The notes under the pieces: generated by a model
Told to the model about the DNA's origin: nothing
Database searches by the model: none
The model's input: the letters and a program-made list of their open reading frames with translations, nothing else
Translations under genes and position numbers: made by a program
NCBI GenBank assembly: GCA_021413735.1
Contig: JAIOPV010000072.1
Span: 1 to 64,000 of the forward strand
Reading direction: 5' to 3'
Source of the DNA: Planctomycetota bacterium
GTDB lineage: Bacteria; Planctomycetota; Planctomycetia; Gemmatales; Gemmataceae
Length of the DNA stretch: 64,000 nt
Shown here: piece by piece, positions 32,920-41,851 of the stretch
Layout: each line of letters opens with the position of its first letter
Numbering within the stretch: the first letter of the stretch is position 1

Positions 32920-34319
32920 TACTCTTTCTGCTCTTTCTTGTCGGCTTCCTTTTTCCACTCCTGAATCTTACGGTACAGGGTGCGTTCCGCGATACCGAGC
33001 AGCTTCGCCGCCTCCTCGCGGTTGCCGTTCGTCATCTCCAACGCCTTCTCGGTGTAATACCGCTCCACTTCCTCCAGTGGTCGCCCGATGAAGTGATCCA
33101 CTCCCACAGCCGTTGTGCTGCCACCGGGTAAGCCGTGCGGTCGAACCCCCGCGTCTTCCGGCAAATCGTCGAACGTCAACTCACCATCGAGGTCCAGCAC
33201 CAACATGCTGTCGAGCAGGTTCTTCAACTCGCGGACGTTACCTGGCCAGTCGTAGTTCTCGAACGCCTTCCAAACTGCCGCCGCGACCTTCGGCACAGGC
33301 TTCCCATGCTTCTTCGCAAGCTCTTTCAAGAAGTGCGAGCCCAACGGCGGCACGTCTTCCCGTCGCTCGCGTAACGACGGCAACCGGATCGTTCCCACCT
33401 TCAGGCGGTAGTACAGGTCTTGGCGGAAACGGCCTGCTTCCACTTCCTTCTGAATGTCCTTGTTCGTGGCGGCAATCACTCGCACGTCGACCGTTACCGG
33501 CGTGTTCGCGCCGATCCGCACGATCTCGCCATTCTCCAGCACGCGAAGCAGTTTCGCTTGCAGTGACAACGGCATGTCACCGATTTCATCGAGGAACAGC
33601 GTGCCGCCGTGAGCGTACTCGAACCGACCTTTCCGCTGGCCCTTTGCCCCGGTGTACGAGCCGTCTTCGTGGCCAAACATTTCGTCGTCGAGCAGGTTCT
33701 CGTTCAGTGCGGCGCAGTTCATCGCCACGAACGGCTTGTTCCGTCGCGGGCTGTTCGTGTGAAGTGCCTTCGCGACGAGTTCCTTACCGGTGCCGTTTTC
33801 GCCGAGAACCAGCACAGATGCCGTCGTCGGAGCGTATGCCCGCAGAAGTTGCAGCACCCGTTGCATCTTCGGGCCGTTGCCGACAACCCCCTCGAAGCCG
33901 AACTTCTCATCGAGTTGTCGCCGAAGATCGCGAAGGGTCTGCACTCGCTCGGCAGACTTATCGACCACCGCCCGCAATTCCGCAATGTCGATGGGCTTTT
34001 GGAGGTAGTGCGATGCGCCGAGTTTCATCGCCTCGACGGCGGTTTTCACATCCGCGAACCCCGTGATGACGAACACTTCCGCATCGGGCAGAAGTTGCCG
34101 ACAGCGTCTCACGACTTCGAGGCCGCCAATATCCGCCATGCGCAAATCGGTCAGCACGACATCGAATTCGCCCTGCTCCAGTCTCGCGATGCCAGCCTTC
34201 CCGGTGGTGCAGACAGTGCAATCATGGCCGCGACGCTCAAGGCTCTCGCCGATGGTTTCGGCGAGGGCCTTGTCGTCGTCGATGATGAGAACGCGGATCG
34301 GTTCCGGCAACACGGACAT
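32919..34319 (-). CDS. NtrC-family sigma-54-dependent response regulator
   Basis: About 466 residues in three domains: receiver (1-125) with phospho-acceptor D58 in LTDLRMAD and K108 in YLQKPI; AAA+ domain (about 142-380) with Walker A GENGTGKE near 173-180 and Walker B FLDEIGD; Fis-type helix-turn-helix ([20 protein letters not shown]). The sigma-54 contact loop reads GSYTGA (220-225) instead of GAFTGA. It activates sigma-54 promoters when phosphorylated. No kinase gene is adjacent. ATG 34319 follows GAGAGG. The stop overlaps an inverted repeat arm. Confidence 0.93.
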   Translation of the reverse strand: MSVLPEPIRVLIIDDDKALAETIGESLERRGHDCTVCTTGKAGIARLEQGEFDVVLTDLRMADIGGLEVVRRCRQLLPDAEVFVITGFADVKTAVEAMKLGASHYLQKPIDIAELRAVVDKSAERVQTLRDLRRQLDEKFGFEGVVGNGPKMQRVLQLLRAYAPTTASVLVLGENGTGKELVAKALHTNSPRRNKPFVAMNCAALNENLLDDEMFGHEDGSYTGAKGQRKGRFEYAHGGTLFLDEIGDMPLSLQAKLLRVLENGEIVRIGANTPVTVDVRVIAATNKDIQKEVEAGRFRQDLYYRLKVGTIRLPSLRERREDVPPLGSHFLKELAKKHGKPVPKVAAAVWKAFENYDWPGNVRELKNLLDSMLVLDLDGELTFDDLPEDAGVRPHGLPGGSTTAVGVDHFIGRPLEEVERYYTEKALEMTNGNREEAAKLLGIAERTLYRKIQEWKKEADKKEQKE

Positions 34320-34367
34320 GATGAACCTCTCAGGGGGACGTTATCTAATGTACCGGATGCATGTGAA

Positions 34368-34434
34368 GCGGTCGCCCCGACGGGGCGACGCGCACGGATG
34401 TTGCCCCATTGGGGCGACCACGTGGGGCGACCGC
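34368..34434. repeat. Family C palindromic element
   Basis: Outer arms GCGGTCGCCCC (34368-34378) and GGGGCGACCGC (34424-34434) enclose further GTCGCCCC/GGGGCGAC and GTTGCCCC/GGGGCGAC repeats. It lies between the divergent sigma-54 regulator and rpsO genes, upstream of both. Related to the element at 3575-3628. Confidence 0.8.
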
Positions 34435-34585
34435 AGCGCGGCTTCACGGGTTTTTCTCCACTTGTCGTCTGGTCGGAGGCTGCTAGATTGCGTAAATCAC
34501 TAAGCTGTGCGTGAAACTGACGTCGTTTCGTAACTGATGGTAGGAGTGCGACGCGGCGATTTAGCGGATTAGCGGAGATGGGAAG

Positions 34586-34852
34586 ATGATCACGAAGGAG
34601 CGGAAGACCGAGTTGATTACGCAGTTCCGTCGGGGTGCCACCGATAGTGGTTCGCCCGAGGTGCAGATCGCACTGCTCACAGCTCGTATCAACGAGCTGA
34701 CCGAGCACATGCGGACTCACAAGAAGGACTTTTCCAGTCGTCGTGGGCTGCTGAAACTCGTCAGCTCGCGGTCGGATCTGTTGAAGTACCTCCGGGAAAC
34801 CGACCGGGAACGTTACCTGGCGGTTATTGGCAAACTCGGGTTGCGGAAATAA
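34586..34852 (+). CDS. rpsO: 30S ribosomal protein S15
   Basis: Exactly 88 residues, the normal S15 length. The sequence is typical: [39 protein letters not shown] and [13 protein letters not shown] at the end. It binds 16S rRNA in the small-subunit platform. It is followed by pnp, the classical rpsO-pnp order. S15 often represses its own mRNA; I did not identify the structure needed here. Confidence 0.97.
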   Translation: MITKERKTELITQFRRGATDSGSPEVQIALLTARINELTEHMRTHKKDFSSRRGLLKLVSSRSDLLKYLRETDRERYLAVIGKLGLRK

Positions 34853-34965
34853 CTCTGTAAGTCGGGTCGTGCGTCTGTGGTCGGCTCCATCATCTTCCAA
34901 CGCCGCGGTATTCGAGAGTGGTTCTCGGGTGCCGCTCTGCTATTTGGCCAGCGTGTTGGCGAGCG

Positions 34966-34981
34966 GTGGGCCATTGCCCAC
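34966..34981 (+). terminator. Small hairpin in the rpsO-pnp intergenic region
   Basis: GTGGGC-CATT-GCCCAC forms a six-base stem about 115 bases after rpsO and 85 bases before pnp, followed by GGTTCTTTC. It could be a weak terminator, an attenuator, or an RNase III site such as is known between rpsO and pnp in other bacteria. Confidence 0.35.
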
Positions 34982-35064
34982 GGTTCTTTCACTTCTGAAC
35001 AGTGGGCTAACGCCCGCTGCGCCAACTCAACATCCTGCCGACACAACAAGAGAGGGTCACATCC

Positions 35065-37338
35065 GTGGCGGTCAATCCAGCCCGCGTCGAATGTCCGTTC
35101 GGTAACGGTACACTAATTCTCGAAACCGGCAAACTCGCGAAACAGGCCCACGGGTCTGTCCTCGTTCGCTATGGCGACACTGTCGTTCTCGTCGCTGCCG
35201 TGTCTGGTGGAGTCATCCCAGGCCGCGACTTCTTCCCACTCCAGGTCGAGTACCGCGAGCGAACCTACGCAGCCGGCAAGTTCCCCGGCGGCTTCATCAA
35301 GCGCGAGACACGCCCGAGCACGAAAGAAACGCTCACGTCCCGCATGATCGACCGCCCGGCACGTCCGCTCTTCCCCGTCGATTTCTTCAACGAAGTGCAG
35401 ATTCACGCAACCGTCATCTCCTCCGATCGGGAGAACGATCCCGACATGCTGGCGATGATCGGGGCCAGCGCCGCCCTGCACATCTCGGACATCCCATTCC
35501 TGAAGCCGTTCGGCGCGGTTCGCATGGGTCGCGTCAACGGGCAACTGATTACGCTGCCGACCGCGACGCAGATGGAAGAAAGCGATCTCGATTTGATCGT
35601 CGCCAGCACCCGCGACGCGGTTTGCATGATCGAAGGATTCGCTCGCGAAATGCCGGAGCAGGAAGCCGGCGACGCGATCATCGAAGCGCACAAACAGTGT
35701 GCCATCGCCATCGACGCCATCGAACGGCTTCGCACGGAAGCTGGCTTGGGGCCGAAGGTTCTGCCTCCCGCGAAGCCTGCGGACCCGCTCGCGGCGGAAC
35801 TGTACTCGAAGTACGGAGCCGAGTTCAAATCGCTGTATCTGACGGTCGGAAAGCACGCCCGCAACACGGCTCTCGACACGTTCAAGGACAAGATCAAGGC
35901 TCAGTACGTTCCCGAAGGATCGACCGACTCGAAGTACACGGCGCCGCAGGTCAGCGCTGCGATCAGCGCATTGCGTGAGCGAGTTTTCCGTGAGATCACT
36001 CTGAGCGGCAGCCGAATCGACGGTCGCGGCCCGAAGGATCTGCGGAACATCTCGTGCGAAGTGGGCGTGCTGCCGCGAACGCACGGAACATCTGTGTTCC
36101 AGCGTGGCGAAACGCAAGCCTTGGTTGTCACCACGCTCGGCACGATTGCCGACGAGCAGAAGGTGGACGGCCTCGGCGACGAGTTCTCGAAGAAGTTCAT
36201 GCTCGACTACAACTTCCCGCCATACTCGGTGGGCGAGTGCAAGCCGATTCGGGCTCCGGGCCGGCGTGAGATCGGGCACGGTATGTTAGCTGAACGTTCG
36301 CTGAAGGCTGTGATTCCGCCGGCGACGCGATTCCCGTACACGATTCGCCTCGTGTCCGAGATTCTGGAGTCGAATGGTTCGTCGAGCATGGCGTCGGTTT
36401 GCGGCGGAACGCTGTCGCTGATGGATGCGGGTGTGCCGATCAAGCGACCGGTCGCGGGCATCTCGGTCGGGCTGGTTTCCGAGGGCGACAAGTACACGCT
36501 CATCACAGACATTCAGGGCGACGAAGACCATTACGGCGACATGGACTTCAAGGTGGCCGGCACCCAGAAGGGCGTGACGGGCATCCAGCTCGACATCAAA
36601 CTCGATGGCGTCTCCGAGGCGATCATCCGCGGGGCGTTGGAACAGGCACGCGAAGGCCGGTTGCAGATCCTCAAGACGATGCTCGCCACGCTGCCGGCTC
36701 CTCGCAAGGAGATCAGCGGGTTCGCACCGCGCATGGTGACGACGAAGATCAGCCCCGAGAAGATCGGGTTGCTCATCGGGCCGGGCGGCAAGAATATCCG
36801 CGCTCTGCAAGAAGAGACTGGCGCGAAGATCGAGGTCGAGGACGACGGCACCGTGTCGATCGCCGGGTTGCACGCCGAGGGCGTCGAAGAAGCGAAGCGT
36901 CGGGTCGAGGCACTGTGTGCCGAGATCAAGGTTGGTGCGGTGTACGAAGGCAAGATCATGACGCTCAAGGAATTCGGGGCGTTCGTCGAGATCGCGCCGG
37001 GACGAGACGGTCTCTGTCACATCTCGGAACTCGATAACGGCTTCGTGGGTCACCCGTCCGATGTGGTGCAGGTTGGCCAGCAAGTGACGGTGAAGGTGAT
37101 CGCGATTGACGATCAGGGCCGTGTGAAGTTGTCACGCAAGGCGATGTTGCCGCCGGTCGAAGGTGGCGCGGAAGGTGGTGGCGAACAACCACCGCGTCCG
37201 CCGCGTGAGGATCGTGGCGACCGTGGCGGTGGTGATCGTGGCGACCGAGGCGGTGACCGCGGTGGCGACCGTGGCGGCGGCGGTCGTGGTGGTCATCGTG
37301 GCGGCGGCGGTGGCGGTCGTGGCCCACGCCGAGATTGA
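35065..37338 (+). CDS. pnp: Polyribonucleotide nucleotidyltransferase (PNPase)
   Basis: About 757 residues: two RNase PH-like domains (first about 10-145, second about 310-550) around a helical linker, then KH (about 562-620, GLLIGPGGKNIRALQEETGA) and S1 (about 623-693, GKIMTLKEFGAFVEIAPGRD). The phosphorolytic site DIQGDEDHYGDMDFK is present. The last 50 residues are an RGG/DRGG-rich tail, an unusual RNA-binding extension. It degrades RNA 3' to 5' using phosphate. GTG 35065 follows AGAGGGTC. The family A repeat at 37347 follows the gene. Confidence 0.97.
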   Translation: MAVNPARVECPFGNGTLILETGKLAKQAHGSVLVRYGDTVVLVAAVSGGVIPGRDFFPLQVEYRERTYAAGKFPGGFIKRETRPSTKETLTSRMIDRPARPLFPVDFFNEVQIHATVISSDRENDPDMLAMIGASAALHISDIPFLKPFGAVRMGRVNGQLITLPTATQMEESDLDLIVASTRDAVCMIEGFAREMPEQEAGDAIIEAHKQCAIAIDAIERLRTEAGLGPKVLPPAKPADPLAAELYSKYGAEFKSLYLTVGKHARNTALDTFKDKIKAQYVPEGSTDSKYTAPQVSAAISALRERVFREITLSGSRIDGRGPKDLRNISCEVGVLPRTHGTSVFQRGETQALVVTTLGTIADEQKVDGLGDEFSKKFMLDYNFPPYSVGECKPIRAPGRREIGHGMLAERSLKAVIPPATRFPYTIRLVSEILESNGSSSMASVCGGTLSLMDAGVPIKRPVAGISVGLVSEGDKYTLITDIQGDEDHYGDMDFKVAGTQKGVTGIQLDIKLDGVSEAIIRGALEQAREGRLQILKTMLATLPAPRKEISGFAPRMVTTKISPEKIGLLIGPGGKNIRALQEETGAKIEVEDDGTVSIAGLHAEGVEEAKRRVEALCAEIKVGAVYEGKIMTLKEFGAFVEIAPGRDGLCHISELDNGFVGHPSDVVQVGQQVTVKVIAIDDQGRVKLSRKAMLPPVEGGAEGGGEQPPRPPREDRGDRGGGDRGDRGGDRGGDRGGGGRGGHRGGGGGGRGPRRD

Positions 37339-37346
37339 GTTGGTTC

Positions 37347-37439
37347 TGTGAGCGTCGCGGCGTCAGCCCGACGGTGCCACGCAAACTACAGCAATTGTGT
37401 TTGCGATCGTACCGTCGGGCTGACGCCGCGACGCTCACA
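37347..37439. terminator. Family A palindrome after pnp
   Basis: Arms 37347-37377 and 37409-37439 are 31 bases with only two differences, starting TGTGAGCGTCG. A second stem, GCAAAC/GTTTGC, lies in the loop. Directly follows pnp and precedes the yebC promoter, so it probably ends the rpsO-pnp transcript. Confidence 0.75.
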
Positions 37440-37449
37440 ACATTTCATC

Positions 37450-37458
37450 TGCTATACT
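37450..37458 (+). promoter_or_regulatory. Possible extended -10 promoter for the YebC gene
   Basis: TG-C-TATACT at 37450-37458 is a good extended -10 match 34 bases before the start codon. No clear -35 is visible, as is common for extended -10 promoters. Confidence 0.45.
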
Positions 37459-37492
37459 GTTCACATCGAGATCTCCGACTGAGGTTGAGGAA

Positions 37493-38236
37493 ATGGCAGG
37501 TCACAGTCACTACAAGAACATGGCCCGTCACAAGGCCATTGTTGACGCCAAACGCGGCAAAGTGTTCAGCAAGTTGAGCCGTTACATCATCATCGCGGCG
37601 CGAGCTGGCGGCGGCGACCCCGACACGAACCTCAAGCTCCGTTACGCTATCGACAAAGCTCGTTCGGTTTCGATGCCGAAAGATAACATCGAGCGAGCCA
37701 TCAAACGCGGCACCGGCGATCTCGAAGGTGCCAACTTCGACGAGATCATGTACGAAGGCTACGGCCCCGGAAGCTGTGCCGTGTTGGTCGAAGTGATGAC
37801 CGACAACCGCAACCGCACCAACGGCGAAATCCGACAGATCTTCACGAAGGCCGGCACCGAACCGGGCAAGCCCGGCTGCGTCGCATACATGTTCGACCGG
37901 AAGGGCTTCTTCGCCATCGACGCCACGAAGTACCCCGACGAAGACGCGCTCCTGACGCTGGCTCTCGATGCCGGTGCCGAGGATCAGACGCGCGAAGGCG
38001 ACATGTTCGAGATCACATGCGAGCCGTCGAACTTCTCCGCCGTGATGGAGGCGTTGAAGAAAGCGAACATCGAACCAGCCGAAGCGGAGGTGAAGTATCT
38101 CGCCAAGGCCCAGAAGGAGATCGACGTTGAAGCCGGGAAGAAACTGATTCGGTTCATCGATGCACTCGACGATCACGACGACGTGCAGAACGTCTACACC
38201 GACGCGATCCTGACCGCCGAGATGGGCGAGGAATAA
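37493..38236 (+). CDS. yebC: YebC/PmpR family protein
   Basis: About 247 residues, normal length. The family start MAGHSHYKNMARHKAIVDAK is present. RSVSMPKDNIERAIKRGTGD and YEGYGPGSCAVLVEVMTDNR follow. Members were described as transcriptional regulators; recent work links the family to translation through proline stretches. Which applies here is not visible. ATG 37493 is preceded by GAGG. Between pnp and the FHA gene, in the same direction but with its own promoter and flanked by palindromes. Confidence 0.95.
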   Translation: MAGHSHYKNMARHKAIVDAKRGKVFSKLSRYIIIAARAGGGDPDTNLKLRYAIDKARSVSMPKDNIERAIKRGTGDLEGANFDEIMYEGYGPGSCAVLVEVMTDNRNRTNGEIRQIFTKAGTEPGKPGCVAYMFDRKGFFAIDATKYPDEDALLTLALDAGAEDQTREGDMFEITCEPSNFSAVMEALKKANIEPAEAEVKYLAKAQKEIDVEAGKKLIRFIDALDDHDDVQNVYTDAILTAEMGEE

Positions 38237-38246
38237 GTGGAAGTGA

Positions 38247-38320
38247 AGGGGTTGTTGTCTTCGCCGCTTGCGGCGTAGCGCACATTTGCCACGTCGCAAG
38301 CGGCGAAGACAACAACCCCT
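38247..38320. repeat. Extended family B palindrome after yebC
   Basis: 33-base arms 38247-38279 and 38288-38320 with two mismatches. The family B core (CCGCTTGCGGCGTAGC) forms the inner part and AGGGGTTGTTGTCTTCG is an outer extension not found in the other copies. Likely a strong hairpin ending the yebC transcript. Confidence 0.9.
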
Positions 38321-38350
38321 CAGAAAGTTATTCCATTCACAGCCGCCATC

Positions 38351-39790
38351 ATGTCCGATTCCCCGTGGGTTGCACTGCGTCAGGCTCAGGAGGCGGTGAA
38401 CAATCATCGCCCCGAGGATGCGCACCGACTCATCGAACCCCTCATCGCGGAAGGCTACCGCAAAGCCGTGCGACTCGCTCGCGCCGTCGTGACGGCTTAC
38501 GTCGCACGAGCCATGAAATCGCTCGACCAGCACAACGCCGACGCGGCCTGGCGTGATCTTCTCGATGCCGAATCGCTGAACACCGGAGAGGCTGCGGTTG
38601 CCAGTTTGCGTCAATCTCTCTCTCGCCTCGGACTCGTGAAAGCACAAGCGGCGCTCGAAGCCGGCGACCCACTTCGCACGGTTGCCGTGGTTGGTCGGTT
38701 GCGTGATCGCGGCGTTCGACACCCCGACCTCGCTCAGTACGAAGCTGTCGCACAAGATTGGGGATTGGCAGCCGAACTCGCGGATCGCGGCGAATTCCTG
38801 CGTGCAGCGGCACTGCTCGACAAACTGGAACCGAAGTTGCCGTGCCCACCGACGGGGTTCGCTGCGTTTCGAGCAGATGTCGAGGATCGACACGCACGGT
38901 TCCGGGCTGCCGTCGGAAAGCTCTACGACGCGGCCGAGGCGAAACAATGGCGGGACGCACTCGACGCCGCTGAAGAGGTGCTGACCGTCGCGCCGGATCA
39001 TCGCGAAGCGAAGGCGATTCGCGGCAAGGCGTGGCTGGCAGCGTTTCCCAACGATAACGCAAGCCCCGACGACAGCGGACGTGTCGAGATCGAACACGTT
39101 CGCCGCGACTCTCCCACTCTGCCGTATAAAATCAGCAACCTGCACCCTTCACTCTCACAGTCTCAATCACCGCCTTCCCCTGCTCCGGCAGCGTTGCCGA
39201 AGCGGTTCCTGCTCTGGGTGGATGGCGTCGGCGGCTACCTCGTTTGCCTCTCGAATCGTGTCACTTTCGGACAGGCAACCGGAGACGGACCAGTCGATGT
39301 GCCTCTGTTCGCGGATGTGTCGCGATTGCACGCCGAACTGACTCGCGATGGCGAAGGGTACGTCTTCGAGAGCGCCAAAGGCGTGCTCGTGAACGGCAAA
39401 GGTTCGACTCGTTCGGTTCTCGCGGCGGGCGATCGCGTCACACTTGGATCGACGTGTCAGTTCCTCTTCCACCGACCCGTGAGCGTCAGCGGCACCGCGA
39501 GGCTGGAACTCACCAGCGGGCATCGCTTGCCGGTCGCGGTCGATGGCGTTCTCTTGATGGCGAACGAAGTGATGCTCGGGCCGGGGCCGAACGTTCACAT
39601 CGTTCTGCCCGATTTGCAGGCTCCCGTCATCATCTACCGCTCGAAAGACGGCCTCGGCGTTCGCGTGCCGGGTAGCCCGTTCCGCATTGACGACCGACCG
39701 TGCAATGACCGCGCAGTTTTGCCTTTGCCTGCGGTTGTCACCGCCGACGCATTCACTTTTGCAGTCGAACCCGTCACAGGAAGACTCTGA
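38351..39790 (+). CDS. FHA-domain protein with helical N-terminal region
   Basis: About 479 residues. Residues 1-250 are helical and repeat-like (TPR-like, for example WRDALDAAEEVLTVAPDHRE). The FHA domain spans about 285-375, with RVTFGQ, VSRLHAEL and VLVNGKG holding the phosphothreonine-binding Arg, Ser-Arg-x-His and Asn. A second beta-rich segment to the end (about 380-479) resembles a degenerate FHA copy. FHA domains read threonine-phosphorylated partners of Ser/Thr kinases, abundant in planctomycetes. No kinase is next to it. Confidence 0.8.
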   Translation: MSDSPWVALRQAQEAVNNHRPEDAHRLIEPLIAEGYRKAVRLARAVVTAYVARAMKSLDQHNADAAWRDLLDAESLNTGEAAVASLRQSLSRLGLVKAQAALEAGDPLRTVAVVGRLRDRGVRHPDLAQYEAVAQDWGLAAELADRGEFLRAAALLDKLEPKLPCPPTGFAAFRADVEDRHARFRAAVGKLYDAAEAKQWRDALDAAEEVLTVAPDHREAKAIRGKAWLAAFPNDNASPDDSGRVEIEHVRRDSPTLPYKISNLHPSLSQSQSPPSPAPAALPKRFLLWVDGVGGYLVCLSNRVTFGQATGDGPVDVPLFADVSRLHAELTRDGEGYVFESAKGVLVNGKGSTRSVLAAGDRVTLGSTCQFLFHRPVSVSGTARLELTSGHRLPVAVDGVLLMANEVMLGPGPNVHIVLPDLQAPVIIYRSKDGLGVRVPGSPFRIDDRPCNDRAVLPLPAVVTADAFTFAVEPVTGRL

Positions 39791-39794
39791 CAGA

Positions 39795-39878
39795 AACTCG
39801 GAACGCCGAGTGCGGAATGAAGCCACGAGAACCCAAGGTTGGCTCTCGATCTTCATTCCGCACTCGGCGTTCCGAGTT
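39795..39878. terminator. Perfect 28-bp palindrome between converging genes
   Basis: Arms 39795-39822 and 39851-39878 are perfectly complementary (each starts or ends with AACTCGGAACGCCGAGTG). It lies between the ends of the FHA gene (39790) and the methyltransferase gene (39890), so it would act on transcripts from both sides. Confidence 0.75.
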
Positions 39879-39889
39879 CTGCGTTCGGC

Positions 39890-41563
39890 TCATTCCTTCA
39901 GCAAGCAGGAAGTGGCGTAGCGTTCCAGGGCGTTCTCGACCGCTGGACCCAGCGCCGCTCGGAGAGCAGTCGGATCGGTCACACGTTGCCCATCCTTGTT
40001 CACCTGAAGTTCTCCCACAACGGACAACTGCACGAGCTTGTCGAGGATCATGTCGCGATCGCGGGTGCCGTCGAGCATCGGGATCACCCGCTTGTCGAGA
40101 TCGTTCGTCCGGAAAAACTCGTGTCGGCGGGTCGCGACTCCGGTTTGCCCCAATTCGATGCGGGCCCGAGCGACACCCAGAACGATCGGACGCTCCTTCG
40201 CGGACACCTGCGGAATCGGCGTCGAGTGGAACTCGATCAGATTCGACGAGAGATAGGTATTCAGCAAGGCGACGGCGAGTTGTTGACCGTCGTCCGATTT
40301 CATGTCGAGCAATTCCAGAATCGCTTTATCGAGATCCGCAAACGACATGGTTCCGGGCCACTTCTGCCCGAGAATCCGCATCGCCGCTTTGAGGATCGGG
40401 TTAGTCGTCGTGAGCGTCATCCCGGTGGTCGTCGTGTACTGCGCCGCGACCGTGTTCGACTTCACATCGACACCTTCGTCATTGGGACGCCTCGGCAAAG
40501 TGATGTGAAGTTTCCGAATCGCTTCCGGACGAATCGCCCAGTTCGGATTCATCGCGGGACGGACAAGCAGCGTCTCGCGGAACGTCCGGTTCCGAACGAA
40601 GTCGAGATACTGCTCGATCTGGATCTGGTCCGTTGCAATCGCGGCGATGGCTTTGCGCACATCCGGGGAGAAGTTCATCGTCACCATCGTTGGCAAGCGT
40701 GCCTCGCCGAGATAGCGAACGTTGTGCTTGTGAGCCATCTCGATGAACTGATGGAAGTAAACCGGATCGTTCACTTCCTCCAGGTGGTCGTGATAGAGGT
40801 AATTGTCGGACTGATGGCGCAGCCCTTCGAGTTCCTGTCGGAGCAGGGTGCCGTAAGGGCCGGTATCGTCCTTCGCGGATTGCGCCAGGAAATCGAGCAG
40901 AGCGCGTGCCTGTTCGACTTTCTGAATTGCCGTGTCGAACCGTCCCGAGTGGAACCGCATCATATCGCGAATCATGCCGCGCATGTGCCAGCCTGGGTAC
41001 GTGTTGTACGACACGTACGCCACGCCGGTCGGGTTCAAATTCGCGGAGCAAATCGCCAGAATCTTCTGCCGAACCGGGTCCGGAACCCACGAGAACACGC
41101 CGTGGCAGATGATGTAGTCGAAGGTGCCATAGCTCTCGTCAATGTCCAGAATGCTCGCGTGGCGGAGCTTGATATTTTTCAAGCCCGCGTTCTGAATCAC
41201 CTGTTCGCCTTCCGCAACTTGTCGCGCCGAAAGATCGACCCCGACGAACTCGCTCTCTGGGTACAGTTCGGCGAGAGGGGTGATGTTGCCGCCCGCGGCG
41301 CACCCGAGTTCGAGAACCCGGCACTTCTCGACCGGAGCTGGCGTCAGCCCGAACAGAGTGGCGACGGTGGCCAGTCGCGAGGGGTGCGTTTGTGAGAATG
41401 GATTGCTGTCGTAGGGGAGTTCGTCGTAGGTGTTGGTCACCGACCTCGCGGCGGAAACGATTGAGGCCGGCATGGGTGCGGCGAGTCGTGGGCCTTGGGG
41501 CACTGCGGGTTGCGGTGCGGGTTGCGGTGCTGCTTGTGGCGCTGGTGGTGTTGCGTCCGGCAT
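39890..41563 (-). CDS. SAM-dependent methyltransferase with methyltransferase regulatory domain
   Basis: About 557 residues from ATG 41563, which has AGGA eight bases upstream. A Pro/Ala/Gln-rich N-terminus (1-35) precedes a class I methyltransferase domain with SAM loop VLELGCAAGGNITPLAE near residue 82 and acidic VGVDLS. ICHGVFSWVPDPVRQ is the post-loop region. A second region (about 215-300) matches the methyltransferase-regulatory domain and the C-terminal 200 residues resemble the PKMT C-terminal winged-helix domain. Relatives include protein lysine methyltransferases of the outer-membrane protein type. Substrate unknown. Confidence 0.85.
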   Translation of the reverse strand: MPDATPPAPQAAPQPAPQPAVPQGPRLAAPMPASIVSAARSVTNTYDELPYDSNPFSQTHPSRLATVATLFGLTPAPVEKCRVLELGCAAGGNITPLAELYPESEFVGVDLSARQVAEGEQVIQNAGLKNIKLRHASILDIDESYGTFDYIICHGVFSWVPDPVRQKILAICSANLNPTGVAYVSYNTYPGWHMRGMIRDMMRFHSGRFDTAIQKVEQARALLDFLAQSAKDDTGPYGTLLRQELEGLRHQSDNYLYHDHLEEVNDPVYFHQFIEMAHKHNVRYLGEARLPTMVTMNFSPDVRKAIAAIATDQIQIEQYLDFVRNRTFRETLLVRPAMNPNWAIRPEAIRKLHITLPRRPNDEGVDVKSNTVAAQYTTTTGMTLTTTNPILKAAMRILGQKWPGTMSFADLDKAILELLDMKSDDGQQLAVALLNTYLSSNLIEFHSTPIPQVSAKERPIVLGVARARIELGQTGVATRRHEFFRTNDLDKRVIPMLDGTRDRDMILDKLVQLSVVGELQVNKDGQRVTDPTALRAALGPAVENALERYATSCLLKE

Positions 41564-41641
41564 TGGCAGGATTCCTGGGTTCTTGGTGGTCGATGAAAAT
41601 GTATTGATGCGAACCGCAGCCGGAATGGCCACGGTTTTTCG

Positions 41642-41669
41642 ATCATACCGAATCGTGTTGAATTGTCTT
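41642..41669 (-). promoter_or_regulatory. Possible sigma-70 promoter for the methyltransferase gene
   Basis: On the minus strand AAGACA (complement of 41664-41669), 16 bases, TATGAT (complement of 41642-41647). Spacing and sequence are close to consensus. It lies about 79 bases upstream of the start codon. Confidence 0.45.
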
Positions 41670-41821
41670 TTGGTTTTGCCCTCTCCCCTTAGCGGGAGAG
41701 GGTGGCCGCGCTTCGCGGCCGGGTGAGGGGTTGAGCCTCAACACCTCACCCAGCCTTCCCCCCTCACCCGCTCGCAAAGCCTCGCTGCCCTCTCCCGCAA
41801 GGGGAGAGCGCAAAACCAAAA
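41668..41821. repeat. Family D compound palindrome
   Basis: A 154-base element ending in TTTTGGTTTTGC and its complement. The outer arms also contain CTCTCCCCTT...GGGAGAGGG hairpins on each side, and a GGCCGCG-CTT-CGCGGCC hairpin sits within. This repeat type encodes SPLGGE-like peptides when it lands in a gene, as in mutL. It lies between the TPR gene end and the methyltransferase start. Confidence 0.85.
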
Positions 41822-41851
41822 CGCACCGATGCCATCCCTCACGCTTTGGTT

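Noticed and set aside
37202-37330. Simple-sequence expansion or separate repeat in pnp
   Set aside because: The GGTGGCGACCG-like repeats encode the RGG tail in frame with pnp and are better read as coding.
37445-39145. Antisense open frame of 566 codons
   Set aside because: It spans two conserved genes (yebC and the FHA gene) and the palindrome between them. No motif.
39839-41395. Plus-strand open frame of 518 codons
   Set aside because: Antisense of the methyltransferase gene, which has clear SAM-binding motifs.
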